Shown here in pieces: positions 15,263-26,132 of a stretch of DNA of 32,611 nucleotides. Origin of the DNA: a virus; the IMG/VR virus record IMGVR_UViG_3300037427_002084, positions 1 through 32,611 of that record. One strand, given 5' to 3'. Below the pieces are notes generated by a model. It did not search any database. It was not told where the DNA came from and saw nothing but the letters and a program-made list of their open reading frames with translations. How positions within the stretch are numbered: the stretch's first letter is position 1; each line of letters begins with the position of its first letter. Made by a program: the position numbers and the translations under genes.

Positions 15263-16636
15263 ATGGCATTATTAAGTGGAACAGAACAAAATTATTATGA
15301 ATTAGGTGATTATGGTGGTTATCAATTTGTTAGTTTACAAACTATAATAAATCAATTTTTAATATCTTATGTTGGTGATAATAAAGTTATACCTAGGGTA
15401 AATAGTTATGAAGTTGAGTTTCACGCTCAAAGAGCTATGCAGGAGCTTTCTTTTGATACATTTAAATCGTGTAAATCACAAGAGGTAACAGTTAGACCAA
15501 ACTTGCAAATGCCTCTACCCCGTGACTACGTTAATTATACTAAAATAAGTTGGGTAGATGGAAGTGGTATAAAACATAGAATCTTACCAACATCATTAAC
15601 ATCAAATCCAAAACCTACATTTACAAACGAAGAAGGAGGTCATAGAATAATCGCTGCAGCGACGGCATCAACTAGTGGTAGTCCTAATTTAGTATTAAAT
15701 GGCGCTTATCCTGAAATAATACCAGGTATGGTGTTGAGAAGTTCTAACGAAGCCGTTGGTATGAATAACTCTTATGTTGTTTCTATGTCAACCGTTGGTG
15801 GTGTAACCACTTTAGTAATGAGTGTTAATGCTGCTAATAGTATTGTTGGTACCCCTTTGCCTCTTGAATTTGTTGCGGCTGGCGGGTCTGCTTTACACGC
15901 TACTAATGGTGAAGAAAATATTGAAGTTGGATATTTTAGCACTACTAGTGGTCAAAAGTGGGCGCAATCTTATGTAGCTAGTGGTCCAGCTGATAATTTT
16001 AACAAGATTGAAGTTGGTATGACCGTGCATCACTCGGCGTTTCCAACTGGAACTAAAGTGGTATCTATAATACCAGGAGGAGCAACGGCAGCTGGTTTTA
16101 ATATAGTATCTTTTGATACAGCAGCTACTGCTACTACCACTTCACCATACTCGCAAACTTTCATTTTTTCTAATGAAGACAATCAAACTTCAAAATCTTG
16201 GGATGCTTACAAGGGTGGTAATGCTATAAATAATAATATTAACACCGTTGATGCTATTGAAGATGAAGATTTTAGTAGATACGGACTCGATCCACAGTTT
16301 GCAAATAGAAATGGATCTTTTTATATTGATTGTGGGTCTGGAAAAATACATTTTAGTTCTGATTTAATAGGCAAGACTATAGTTTTGGACTATATAAGTG
16401 ATGGTGTTGGAACAAATGATGAAATGCAAGTTCACAAGTTTGCTGAAGAGGCTATGTATAAGTGGATAGCCCACGGTATATTGTCCACCACTATGAACAT
16501 ACCAGAAGGACTGATCGCTAGATATAAAAAAGAGAGATTCGCTGCTATTAGAACTGCTAAATTAAGACTTTCCAATATTAAATTGGAAGAAATCACTCAA
16601 ATTTTAAGAGGTAAATCGAAACAAATAAAACATTAA
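15263..16636 (+). CDS. Neck/tail-tubular-like structural protein with two beta-module inserts
   Basis: A 457-residue protein. Its start and end are conserved-looking structural parts: NSYEVEFHAQRAMQELSFDTF and PLPRDYVNYTKISWVDGSGIKHRI at the front (about residues 45-110), and a C-terminal helix block (VHKFAEEAMYKWIAHGIL, RYKKERFAAIRTAKLRL). Between them lie two tandem beta-modules (about 135-210 and 238-305): one with IIPGMVLRSSNEAVGMNNSY, the other with IEVGMTVHHSAFPTGTKVVS and a following DTAATATTT. The flanks suggest a neck or tubular tail protein attached between the connector and the nozzle. The inserts probably decorate its surface. The identity of the core is inferred from position, and the modules are seen directly. 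Confidence 0.6.
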   Translation: MALLSGTEQNYYELGDYGGYQFVSLQTIINQFLISYVGDNKVIPRVNSYEVEFHAQRAMQELSFDTFKSCKSQEVTVRPNLQMPLPRDYVNYTKISWVDGSGIKHRILPTSLTSNPKPTFTNEEGGHRIIAAATASTSGSPNLVLNGAYPEIIPGMVLRSSNEAVGMNNSYVVSMSTVGGVTTLVMSVNAANSIVGTPLPLEFVAAGGSALHATNGEENIEVGYFSTTSGQKWAQSYVASGPADNFNKIEVGMTVHHSAFPTGTKVVSIIPGGATAAGFNIVSFDTAATATTTSPYSQTFIFSNEDNQTSKSWDAYKGGNAINNNINTVDAIEDEDFSRYGLDPQFANRNGSFYIDCGSGKIHFSSDLIGKTIVLDYISDGVGTNDEMQVHKFAEEAMYKWIAHGILSTTMNIPEGLIARYKKERFAAIRTAKLRLSNIKLEEITQILRGKSKQIKH

Positions 16637-16640
16637 TTAA

Positions 16641-19600
16641 ATGCCTGATATTAAACACCAGTTTTCTAGTGGGAAAATGAACAAAGATCTCGATGAGAGA
16701 ATTGTTCCAAATGGAGAATATAGAGACGCTATGAATATACAAGTGTCAACGTCAGAAGGATCTCACGTTGGTACTGCGCAAAATATACTTGGTAATATCG
16801 TTCACCACTCGTCGACTTTCCAAATGCCTGCCGACCCAGTTGTAGTCGGTGTTATTGGAGATGAGAAGAATGATTTTGTATATTGGTTTGTTTACGGTTC
16901 TAACGCTGATTGTATATTAAGAAAGAGCACTAATAATAAAGCGGTAACCGCTGTCTTCGTAGACTTACACGGTCATTCTAGTAGATCGTCTTCCAAAAGA
17001 GTGTTAGGTTTTGGGGATGAAGGTTCTATAGTTTATAGTTCTGATCAATACATGAGACAGATAACTGGAATAAACATTATAGATGATTTACTTTTCTGGA
17101 CTGATAATTATGGCGAACCTAAAAAAATAAACATATCAAAGAGTATCGCTGGTACTGTTCAAGCGGGTACTTCCCATACTAAACTAATGAATGACGACAC
17201 TGGTAATGTCGGGACTACTGATGTTGAAGAAAAGCATATCTGTGTTATACGAAGAGGTCCTTCGAATCCATTAAACTTAGAATTCAACACAATAAAAGGT
17301 AGGGATGAAGATAAATCATACGGAGGTATTATTAAGATTACTGATAACCCAGGAACCTTAGCTAATACCTCTTCTCTTTTTGTTCCAGCTGGAGTTTACC
17401 CAGCCCCACCCTTAAACGATAATTATGATTTTTCATCCTATTCTGTTGGTGAGATAATATATACAACTGTAAATACTGATTTAGATGGTAATCCTGACTT
17501 CACTTTAGAATGGGAAGTTGGGGATGTAGTGGTATTAAAAGAGTACGATGATGATGGGGTTGCTCCAACCACACCGCTACGTGACTACCGTATAAAAGGT
17601 AAAATAGTGGACTTTAATAACCCTGTTACTAATGTAAGTGGGGCTAGTTCTTTTACACAAGATACCTCAGCTGTAGGGTTTGGTGTTAGTGCTTCTAACT
17701 TTCTTAATTGGGGTATTGGTAGAGTTATTGTTGCTATAGAAATACAATCTATAAACGGTTATCCACCAACTGCTATAGGTGGGTTTGGTGCTGGTAGTTT
17801 GGATTACGTTGTAGATTTATTTGATGATGAAACAAAGTTGTTTGAATTTAAATTTCCTAGATTTTCTTATAGATACAAATATGAAGATGGTGAGTATTCT
17901 ATTTTTGCTCCTTGGTCCGAAATAGCCTTTTTACCTAGTTCTTATGATAATCACCCTCAGAAAGGTTATAACCTAGGTATGACTAATAAGATACAAGATA
18001 TATTACTAGAGGGATTAGTACCTTTAGATATACCTTTAGATGTGGTTGAGATCGACATATTGTATAAGGAAGATACATCAACAAATGTATATGTTGTTGA
18101 AACTATAAGTCCTAAAGACACCCCAACTGGACCAGGTTTGCTTAATATTTGGCAGATAGGTTCTTATTATCTAACATCTGAAACTATAAAATCTTTAGTT
18201 CCCTCTAATCAATTATTGAGAACTTGGGATAATGTACCTAGAAGAGCTCTTGGCCAAGAGATAACAGGTAATAGAGTTGTTTATGCTAATTACTTACAGC
18301 AATTCAATTTAAGAGAAGGTAGTCCCTATGACAACACTCTTCCTTACTGGCAACCTAAATTTGAAATTAGTGTTGAACAAGTTCCAAATGCGTTACCTTC
18401 ACCTATAAAAACTATAAAATCATTAAGAGAGTATCAATTGGGAGTTGTTTTTGTTGATGCGTACGGTAGAGAAACACCTGTGTTATCTAACAATACTGGC
18501 TCTATAAAACTAGACAAATCATACGCTCTTACAGGTAATAAGCTTAGTGTTTCATTCGCTAACACAACTGGACCTGAAAACATGTCTTATTTCAAGTTCT
18601 ACGTAAAAGAGACATCAGGAGAATACTATAACATGGCTATGGATAGATTCTATGATGCCGCTGATGGTAATGTTTGGTTAGCTTTTCCTTCTTCTGATAG
18701 AAACAAGATAGATATAGATACCTTCTTGATACTTAAAAAGGGTACTGGTCCAGACACTGTGGTAAACGAACCTGCTAGATATAAAGTTTTAGCTATAGAG
18801 AACGAGGCTCCAGATTTTGTTAAAACAACAAAATTATTAATATCAACAAAAACACATACTACCTCTGGGTCGGGAGCTATAGATATATTTGGAAACTCAA
18901 TGATCGATGCTCCTGAAACTGGCAATTTTAAATTTAAGGTTAAATACGAACCTTTTTACTCGGACAGTGGTGGTGATTTACATAAGTTAATACAACCTGG
19001 AGTTGAATTATGGGTTGACTTTAAATTATCAGCTGAAGATGAGATTTCTAATAGATATAGAATAACTAGCGTTAAGTGTGATTTTGAAGTTGGTGGACCA
19101 GTTTCTATGTCAGACTCTTATTACTATATAACAATTGATGGTTTATTTAATGATGATATAAACTTTATAACAGATGATCCAACTGGTGCTGCTTCTACAA
19201 AAATCATTGAAACCGCTCAAATAAGATTTTGGAAATACGCTGTTGAGAATAGACCTCAATTTGACGGTAGATTCTTTGTTAAAATATATAACGACGGTAT
19301 ATTTAAACAGTATGTAACAAAAGATTTTGATAATGCCAGTGCTAATGATTATAGAATATTGTCTAGAAAAGAAGTATACTTTTTAGATGAATCACTACAC
19401 GAACCTGATTTTGCTGGTGGTAGTGTACAAATATGGAACGCTACTTTAGATAAGCCTCAAGGTCAAGCCCCTCACTATGCTACTGGTATCCCAACTTATC
19501 ATGGTACTAGTAATTCTACTTATTTTACAGCTCTTGGAGATGGTGAAATGTTTCAATATGAAGATTATTACACCACAACCTCTAACCCCTGGAGTTCCGC

Positions 19601-22600
19601 ATACGCTGCTACTGTTCAAGCGGCTGGAGCAATGGATCCAACACGAGATGGTGGAAAACCATCTAAAGGTTGGTGGAGAAAATCACAGTTTTGGGCTTGG
19701 TTTGTAGATTACGCTTGGAGTACTGCTGGTTGTAATTTACAATCAAATTCGCTAACGCTTGGGAGTAATCTTGGTGCTGATTTAGATCAATATGGTGTAG
19801 CTGGTCACTTCCATTCTTCCGATAATTTCGAATGGTTGGCAGCTGATCCAATATTAGGTGTTGCTGCTAATAAACCAGATAAAAAACATGAGGTTTGGTT
19901 TATAGATAATGGTAAGTGGAGAGGTAGACACACAGAAGCAGATAAAGTTGGAACAACAACCACGGGTTTTAATACTAGTAGTCAACCTAATGGCGGTTGG
20001 ACTGCTGGTGGAATTGAAAATTACCATGACACAGAATACAGTAAGATAAACCTTTCTTTTGGTCCTATATGGTCAGAGGATCCTCTTAACAATGATGATC
20101 ACTTTAATATTAGTGAGGGTTCACCAAACTATCCACACCAAGCTGATTTTGTTGGTAAAATGAAACCAGGAGCACAATTTAGATGGAAGGAAGACCCAAA
20201 CCAAACAGTTTATACTGTGGGTGCTAACGTTAGAGAATGGAACATCTCTAGATACACATCTCCAATAGGAGATCCCGATTTAGGTGGTGTCGCTAGGAAT
20301 GAATCTAGTGATCTTTACCCGGCAAATTTCAATAAATATTACTATTTAAAAGTTACACCAAATATGGGTAGTGTTTGGGATCCTACTAGCAACACGTTAG
20401 GACCAATAATTGGAGGTCACAATATAACCTTACCAATATCATCTGGTGGTGGAAGTATGACAAGTGGAGTTAATGCTGTTGATGATGTTTGGATAATGAT
20501 GGATTCTATTGTTGGTGTTGACGTTGATAATGGTAGTATTGAAGCACAACTTAGACAGGGTATGATAGTAGAGAGTTACGTTAACGGAGGTGTAACTATA
20601 AACATGCCCGAGGTACCGTCTGTAGTTAATAGTCAAATGGTTGGTCAATACCTCTGTATCTCCGAAATAGAATACGTTGCAAGTCTTCAAAAATATAAAG
20701 TATATTTAGTTGGTTATAAATGGCCTTTAAAAACAGGTGATATACCTGGTAATGGAGCGGGTGCTTTACCTAATGGCTTTGAATCAGGGGCTAATGTAAA
20801 ATTTAGACAGGCTTCTATGAATATGGTTTCACCTACCTACTGTGATAACTTTGAGAAAATGCAAGCAAACCAATCTCAAAACTACGGTGGTGTTGGTGTT
20901 GTACACCAAAGAAATACGTTATTTCCAGTTGGTTATACTCTTGAGTGGATTGAACCTGTAGATAGAGAAGAAGTTATGCCTGATTTCCCAGCGGTTTGGG
21001 AAACAGAACCTAAAGAGCAGCCTGAATTAGATATTTATTACGAGGTTGCTGGTTTACACCCTTTAAGAACAGATAGTGCGAATGTTGGTAGAATCGGGTC
21101 AACGGCTATTCAAACAGCTATTCCTTATGCATCCACAATAACATCTACGCATGCTTATTTACCAGGCGTATATAGCGTCTTGGATATTGTATTAACAGAA
21201 ACTAATGGTAACTGGATAGTTCTCGATGGGTTAACCACGAGTGCAAATGTTAATGGCGTAGTAACTGGGGAGAGTTTAATGGCTTTTTGGCCATTAGTTA
21301 GTCTATATGTTACTAAACCAGATGAAACTGAATTTGGCCCAATAAGTATAGAGCATATAATTGACGCTAACTATTTAAACCCGGGTACATATACAACTCC
21401 AAACGTATATCACGCTGTTAAGATTAACGAATCATTATTTGATGAGACAAACTTAGCTTTTAAAGGGGATGTTTCTAGAAAGATGAATTGGAAGTTACCA
21501 TACTTCAACGCTTATTCTTTTGGTAACGGCGTTGAATCAAATAGAATTAGAGACAACTTTAACTTACCTTATATATTAAACGGTGTTAAAGCTTCAACTA
21601 CTTTAGCTGAGCAATACAAAGAGGAAAGAAGAGAAACTGGGTTAATATACTCTGGTATATATAATTCGGTAACTGGTATAAATAATTTAAACCAATTTAT
21701 TCAAGCTGAAAAAATTACAAAAGATTTAAACCCAACATATGGATCAATACAAAAGCTGTTTTCACGAGACACTGATTTAGTTACATTTTGTGAAGACAAG
21801 GTGTTAAAAGTATTGGCAAATAAAGATGCTGTTTATAATGCTGATGGAAATCCTCAGTTAATAGCAACTCCAAATGTATTAGGCCAAACAATACCTTTTT
21901 CTGGAGATTATGGTATATCTAGAAATCCAGAATCATTTGCGTCAGAATCTTATAGGGCTTATTTTACAGATAAACAAAGAGGCGCTGTATTAAGATTATC
22001 ACAAGACGGTTTAACACCAATATCTGATTACGGTATGAAAGATTGGTTTAAAGATGCTTTAAATGTGAGATCAGGTGATTCTCTAAGTGTTTATGGTATT
22101 AATCAGAATCAAGGTGAACCTCCCGTGAATATAATAGGAAATTATGACACTAGAAATAACGAGTATAATTTAAAATTTGGATTTACAGGAGACGAAGCAA
22201 GTGGAGGCTTGACGAAAGTTCAAAAAGTAGTCTCGTTTAAAGAGGAGAATAAAGGATGGGTTAGTTTTAAATCCTTTGTGGATATGGAAAATGGAATAAG
22301 TGTTTCTGATAAATACTTTACTTTTAAAGAAGGTAAAGCTTATTTCCACAACTCTCACGATGTTGATAGAAACACTTTTTATGGTAGATATGAAAATTCA
22401 TCTATAACAGTTCTTCTAAATGACGATCCTGGTGTGGTTAAAACATTTAACACTTTGAATTATGAGGGTTCACAAACAAAAGTAGATAGGTTTGTAGAGT
22501 ATGTTGATTCTTTAGGTTTTACTCATACGGATAGAGATTATTACAATTTAGCAGATATTGATGGTTGGTGGGTTACAAATATACATACAGACATGCAAGA

Positions 22601-25600
22601 TGGAGGCGTGCCTGAATTTATAAATAAGGAAAACAAATGGTTTAACTTCATAACAGGTATTGATGATCCAAATAACAATATGGATGGTCTTGATGAAAGT
22701 GAATTCTCTTTCCAAGGGTTAGGTACTGTTGCTAGTTTTACTGTAGCCGCTATAGTGCCTGGGTGTATGGATCCTTTATATGTCCAGTACAATCCAGCTG
22801 CAACTATTGATGATGGTTCTTGTTTAACATTAGTGGTTTTAGGTTGTATGAATGCTAGTGCTACTAACTATAATGCTTTAGCAAATGTTGATGATGGTAG
22901 TTGTCAAATAGTTGGTTGCACATGGACTGGAGCCTTTAACTACCAACCACCACCGGTTAATGTACCTTGTCAAGATAGTAGTGGTACACCTAATGGTACG
23001 GGTATGGATGCTAATGGTAATTGGGAGTGTTGCGAACCTATTCTTATTGGCTGTATGAACGCTAATATAATTAACACTCCCGCTGCTTCTCCAGATGTAT
23101 TTGGAAATTGCGCACCACCTGATGAAAACATTGTGGGTGATCCAAACTGGCCTAGTGCTGCTAGTTTAGGTGCTTGTTACAGTATTTCTGGTGGGCCTTA
23201 TAGTGGTTATGATGTTTTCAATTTCAATCCATTCGCTAACACAGCTAGCGCTTGTGCCCCACTACCTGGTGGATGTACTGATTCTAACGCTAGTAACTAT
23301 GGAGGTTGCACTCTGTGCGTTGATGATGGATCATGTCTATATGAAGGATGTACAGATGCTACAGCTTTAAACTACAACGCTTTGTGGGACACAGATGATG
23401 GGTCTTGTTGTTATGATGGTGGATGTACTGATTCTGATTCTTCAAATTACGATCCCGGCGCTTGTTGGGATGATGGTTCTTGTATTCCTTGCGTATATGG
23501 ATGTATGGATATTAATGATGGTAACTATGACCCACTAGCAACGTGTCATGATTGCGCTAACTATTGCGCTGGTGTTTGTGGTTGTAACGATCCTAACGCT
23601 GCGAATTACGATGCTAGCGCTACGTCTAATGATGGTAGTTGTATTTACGATGGATGTTTAGATCCAACAGCGGCCAACGCATTAACATTAAACGGTGTTA
23701 TTATAAACTGTACTGATATTGATGCTAGTTATGCTGGTCCCGCGAATTATATAGGTCAAATAAGTCAAACCTGCGGACCAATACCTGACGCTTGGGCTGT
23801 GATGCCTGGCGTAGGAGGTTCTATAATGGATGGTGTTTATGGCGGTAATCCGCAAGTAATGTATAACACGTGTTTATATGTAATACCTGGATGTACAGAT
23901 GTTACAATGTTTAATTATGATAATCAAGCGACTGTAGATGATGGATCTTGCTACCCTGTTATTACTGGGTGTATGGATCCTACAGCAGTTAACTTTGTTT
24001 CTATTACAGGAGATCCACAAGTTGATATAAATACTTCGGATCCTACCGCTTGTTGTTACACGGGTGGTTGTACAAACCCAATGGGTACTAATTATGATCC
24101 AAACGCTTGTTATGATGATGGTAGTTGCATAGTGCCCGTGCTCGGTTGTATGGATACTACAACTGGATATTTTAATACCGCTGGTCCAAGTGGTGTTAGT
24201 GGTTATGATTCATTAGGCCCAACCCTTGGTTATCCTAGCACTAATCTATGTGATGACCCTACTTATGCGACTGATCAATTTGGATTAAATCTCTGGAACA
24301 ATGATGGTTGTATGGATCCTGGAACAGTAAATCCAATTGGTTTCGCTGCTACAAACTACAACCCATTAGCAACTGCTAACGGAGGTTGTACTTACCATCA
24401 AGGGTGTATGGATCCTAGTGCTTATAACTATGATATAACAGCTTATTACCCAGCTTCTACACCAAGTACCGAAGGATGTATGGATACTAACGCTAGTAAT
24501 TATGATGCCAACGTCACAACTGATAATGGATCTTGTTGCTTCCCTATAATAGAAGGTTGTTTATACGAAAATTATACAAATTTAAATGGGGATTCTTTTG
24601 AGAACTATAATTATGGATCTGGTTCTTTAGGTAACCCATATAATGTTCAAGGTTGGAGTCAATTTAGAGTTACAGCATTAACAAACCCTGGGTTAACAGG
24701 TAGTGTAGGTTACGATGTAAATACTCACGATCAAAACATGTGTATATTAAAAGATGGTACTGCGACTACACATACTACTAACACTAATGGCTCGTCCCCA
24801 TTGTTTGGTGAGAGAAACCCTGCTGGTTGTACTGACAACACTGGTCAAGACGCTTACACTAGAGATTATTGGTATGATTACCACGCGGGTCTTACAACAT
24901 TACCAGGAACATCGACTAATTATGGTGGTGGAACAGCTAGTGGTCCTTTCAACTGGAGTCATGTTGGTGATCGCGTTATAACTATTCAAACATACCATGG
25001 TAGTGCTATAACCTCTTCTCACACACACCCATTTAACTGGAATGAAAACTGGACAGAGTTTGCTGCGAATGGTACGTATCCAACAGATACAGATTTTTAT
25101 GAAGCCGACGCTCTTGTTGGTGGTGTCGCTAACTCTACCAATTGGATCGCTGATGGACAGGGTAATATTGAGGCTCCATCTGGAGCCCCTTGGATTGGAC
25201 AATGGGATCCAAGTGTTACCAATGCTTGTTGTAGAAAAGCTGGATGTTTACATCCTTACGCTTTAAATTTTGATGCAAAAGGATACAAGCGTAATCCAAG
25301 TTCACCTATGGATCCTATATATGTTGGCGTTGGTGTTCAAAGAAGAAACCCATCAACAGGGCAAGTACACATAATGGAAAAAGCTGACCAAGACAACCCA
25401 GGTAGCGTAAACAATCCTTATGACCAACTTGGACCGGTCACAGCTAATGCTGGTATAAACTTTGACGAAGGTGGGCAAGCATGTGTAACGTGTACTGGTT
25501 CAACTGGCGAGGTAAGTGGTTATACACCTGGTGGTACAACTGGTGAGCCTGGTGAGCGTTTCCAAAGATGGTTTAACAATGGTTATGATGATAATGGAAA

Positions 25601-26132
25601 TTATACTGGAGATTTTAGCCCTAAAAACAGATGTGGCTCTTCTGGTAACGAAATATGGGAAATGGCCTCTGATACTGGTCTAACAGCTGCTCAAGCAGCT
25701 ATAACATCTGGTTGTGCGAGTTGGAGGTTAGACGATCCAGAATGGAGAGATTGCTGCGTATTCCCTATGGAATACAGTGGGCATCATCGATATGATGCAA
25801 ACTCCATGAACGGTCCTTGTTGGAATGGAAATAGCACAACAAATATGGTTCCAAGTTGGATTGCTCCTAATCAACAGAATAACTTCTGTAGGAATAATGG
25901 TAATTCACCTGATTATCCTGATGTTATGTTTGGTGGGTGTACAAACCCAGGTGCTTGTCCAGTGCCTTATTCAACCCATCCTCAATCTGGATATCAGCAA
26001 GGTAAAATGCCGTATAGACAAGCCGCTATGTGGGATGATGGTAGTTGTTGTTATTCTATCCCCGTAAACCAAGGTGGTACTGGTAACTGTAACCCTTGTA
26101 AGGGTATATTCCAAGGAAAAATTAACCTTTAA
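16641..26132 (+). CDS. Giant tail nozzle protein with C-terminal Cys-repeat arm
   Basis: A 3163-residue protein, the largest in the window. The N-terminus (HQFSSGKMNKDLDERIVPNG, followed by YRDAMNIQV and GTAQNILGN, residues 7-50) is the signature of phage tail stabilisation/nozzle proteins. Further tail-tip signatures lie at about 1754-1804 (GDYGISRNPESFASESYRAY, then FTDKQRGAVLRLS) and at the GWVSFKSF segment. From about residue 2041 to the end the protein changes to around 20 degenerate Cys repeats (GC[MT]D..A.NY...A..DDGSC), broken by several longer insertions. The first part would seal and extend the portal channel. The last part would be an extracellular arm, probably disulphide-braced and perhaps calcium-binding. 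No signal peptide, as expected for a virion protein. The next gene overlaps its stop (TAATG). Confidence 0.8.
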   Translation: MPDIKHQFSSGKMNKDLDERIVPNGEYRDAMNIQVSTSEGSHVGTAQNILGNIVHHSSTFQMPADPVVVGVIGDEKNDFVYWFVYGSNADCILRKSTNNKAVTAVFVDLHGHSSRSSSKRVLGFGDEGSIVYSSDQYMRQITGINIIDDLLFWTDNYGEPKKINISKSIAGTVQAGTSHTKLMNDDTGNVGTTDVEEKHICVIRRGPSNPLNLEFNTIKGRDEDKSYGGIIKITDNPGTLANTSSLFVPAGVYPAPPLNDNYDFSSYSVGEIIYTTVNTDLDGNPDFTLEWEVGDVVVLKEYDDDGVAPTTPLRDYRIKGKIVDFNNPVTNVSGASSFTQDTSAVGFGVSASNFLNWGIGRVIVAIEIQSINGYPPTAIGGFGAGSLDYVVDLFDDETKLFEFKFPRFSYRYKYEDGEYSIFAPWSEIAFLPSSYDNHPQKGYNLGMTNKIQDILLEGLVPLDIPLDVVEIDILYKEDTSTNVYVVETISPKDTPTGPGLLNIWQIGSYYLTSETIKSLVPSNQLLRTWDNVPRRALGQEITGNRVVYANYLQQFNLREGSPYDNTLPYWQPKFEISVEQVPNALPSPIKTIKSLREYQLGVVFVDAYGRETPVLSNNTGSIKLDKSYALTGNKLSVSFANTTGPENMSYFKFYVKETSGEYYNMAMDRFYDAADGNVWLAFPSSDRNKIDIDTFLILKKGTGPDTVVNEPARYKVLAIENEAPDFVKTTKLLISTKTHTTSGSGAIDIFGNSMIDAPETGNFKFKVKYEPFYSDSGGDLHKLIQPGVELWVDFKLSAEDEISNRYRITSVKCDFEVGGPVSMSDSYYYITIDGLFNDDINFITDDPTGAASTKIIETAQIRFWKYAVENRPQFDGRFFVKIYNDGIFKQYVTKDFDNASANDYRILSRKEVYFLDESLHEPDFAGGSVQIWNATLDKPQGQAPHYATGIPTYHGTSNSTYFTALGDGEMFQYEDYYTTTSNPWSSAYAATVQAAGAMDPTRDGGKPSKGWWRKSQFWAWFVDYAWSTAGCNLQSNSLTLGSNLGADLDQYGVAGHFHSSDNFEWLAADPILGVAANKPDKKHEVWFIDNGKWRGRHTEADKVGTTTTGFNTSSQPNGGWTAGGIENYHDTEYSKINLSFGPIWSEDPLNNDDHFNISEGSPNYPHQADFVGKMKPGAQFRWKEDPNQTVYTVGANVREWNISRYTSPIGDPDLGGVARNESSDLYPANFNKYYYLKVTPNMGSVWDPTSNTLGPIIGGHNITLPISSGGGSMTSGVNAVDDVWIMMDSIVGVDVDNGSIEAQLRQGMIVESYVNGGVTINMPEVPSVVNSQMVGQYLCISEIEYVASLQKYKVYLVGYKWPLKTGDIPGNGAGALPNGFESGANVKFRQASMNMVSPTYCDNFEKMQANQSQNYGGVGVVHQRNTLFPVGYTLEWIEPVDREEVMPDFPAVWETEPKEQPELDIYYEVAGLHPLRTDSANVGRIGSTAIQTAIPYASTITSTHAYLPGVYSVLDIVLTETNGNWIVLDGLTTSANVNGVVTGESLMAFWPLVSLYVTKPDETEFGPISIEHIIDANYLNPGTYTTPNVYHAVKINESLFDETNLAFKGDVSRKMNWKLPYFNAYSFGNGVESNRIRDNFNLPYILNGVKASTTLAEQYKEERRETGLIYSGIYNSVTGINNLNQFIQAEKITKDLNPTYGSIQKLFSRDTDLVTFCEDKVLKVLANKDAVYNADGNPQLIATPNVLGQTIPFSGDYGISRNPESFASESYRAYFTDKQRGAVLRLSQDGLTPISDYGMKDWFKDALNVRSGDSLSVYGINQNQGEPPVNIIGNYDTRNNEYNLKFGFTGDEASGGLTKVQKVVSFKEENKGWVSFKSFVDMENGISVSDKYFTFKEGKAYFHNSHDVDRNTFYGRYENSSITVLLNDDPGVVKTFNTLNYEGSQTKVDRFVEYVDSLGFTHTDRDYYNLADIDGWWVTNIHTDMQDGGVPEFINKENKWFNFITGIDDPNNNMDGLDESEFSFQGLGTVASFTVAAIVPGCMDPLYVQYNPAATIDDGSCLTLVVLGCMNASATNYNALANVDDGSCQIVGCTWTGAFNYQPPPVNVPCQDSSGTPNGTGMDANGNWECCEPILIGCMNANIINTPAASPDVFGNCAPPDENIVGDPNWPSAASLGACYSISGGPYSGYDVFNFNPFANTASACAPLPGGCTDSNASNYGGCTLCVDDGSCLYEGCTDATALNYNALWDTDDGSCCYDGGCTDSDSSNYDPGACWDDGSCIPCVYGCMDINDGNYDPLATCHDCANYCAGVCGCNDPNAANYDASATSNDGSCIYDGCLDPTAANALTLNGVIINCTDIDASYAGPANYIGQISQTCGPIPDAWAVMPGVGGSIMDGVYGGNPQVMYNTCLYVIPGCTDVTMFNYDNQATVDDGSCYPVITGCMDPTAVNFVSITGDPQVDINTSDPTACCYTGGCTNPMGTNYDPNACYDDGSCIVPVLGCMDTTTGYFNTAGPSGVSGYDSLGPTLGYPSTNLCDDPTYATDQFGLNLWNNDGCMDPGTVNPIGFAATNYNPLATANGGCTYHQGCMDPSAYNYDITAYYPASTPSTEGCMDTNASNYDANVTTDNGSCCFPIIEGCLYENYTNLNGDSFENYNYGSGSLGNPYNVQGWSQFRVTALTNPGLTGSVGYDVNTHDQNMCILKDGTATTHTTNTNGSSPLFGERNPAGCTDNTGQDAYTRDYWYDYHAGLTTLPGTSTNYGGGTASGPFNWSHVGDRVITIQTYHGSAITSSHTHPFNWNENWTEFAANGTYPTDTDFYEADALVGGVANSTNWIADGQGNIEAPSGAPWIGQWDPSVTNACCRKAGCLHPYALNFDAKGYKRNPSSPMDPIYVGVGVQRRNPSTGQVHIMEKADQDNPGSVNNPYDQLGPVTANAGINFDEGGQACVTCTGSTGEVSGYTPGGTTGEPGERFQRWFNNGYDDNGNYTGDFSPKNRCGSSGNEIWEMASDTGLTAAQAAITSGCASWRLDDPEWRDCCVFPMEYSGHHRYDANSMNGPCWNGNSTTNMVPSWIAPNQQNNFCRNNGNSPDYPDVMFGGCTNPGACPVPYSTHPQSGYQQGKMPYRQAAMWDDGSCCYSIPVNQGGTGNCNPCKGIFQGKINL
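22761..26053 (+). repeat. Cys-rich repeat array, about 20 units, in the giant tail protein
   Basis: Each unit is close to 20 residues and starts GC[MTN]D, has [AS]xNY in the middle and ends DDGSC or a variant. Good units start at 22761, 22843, 23338, 23414, 23576, 23889, 24066 and 24474; others have decayed or carry insertions. The DNA is also alike: GGKTGTATGGATCC-type starts at 22761, 23967, 24306 and 24402, and GATGATGGTTCTTGT-type ends, which point to expansion by duplication or recombination. The same kind of repeat is known from flavobacterial secreted and surface proteins. Confidence 0.85.

Noticed and set aside
22761-24416. CRISPR array
   Set aside because: The repeats are in frame, degenerate and coding, with no uniform spacers.
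22761-26053. Diversity-generating retroelement target in the Cys-repeat arm
   Set aside because: No reverse transcriptase or template repeat is visible in the window, and the differences are not concentrated at adenines. The repeats look like duplications.
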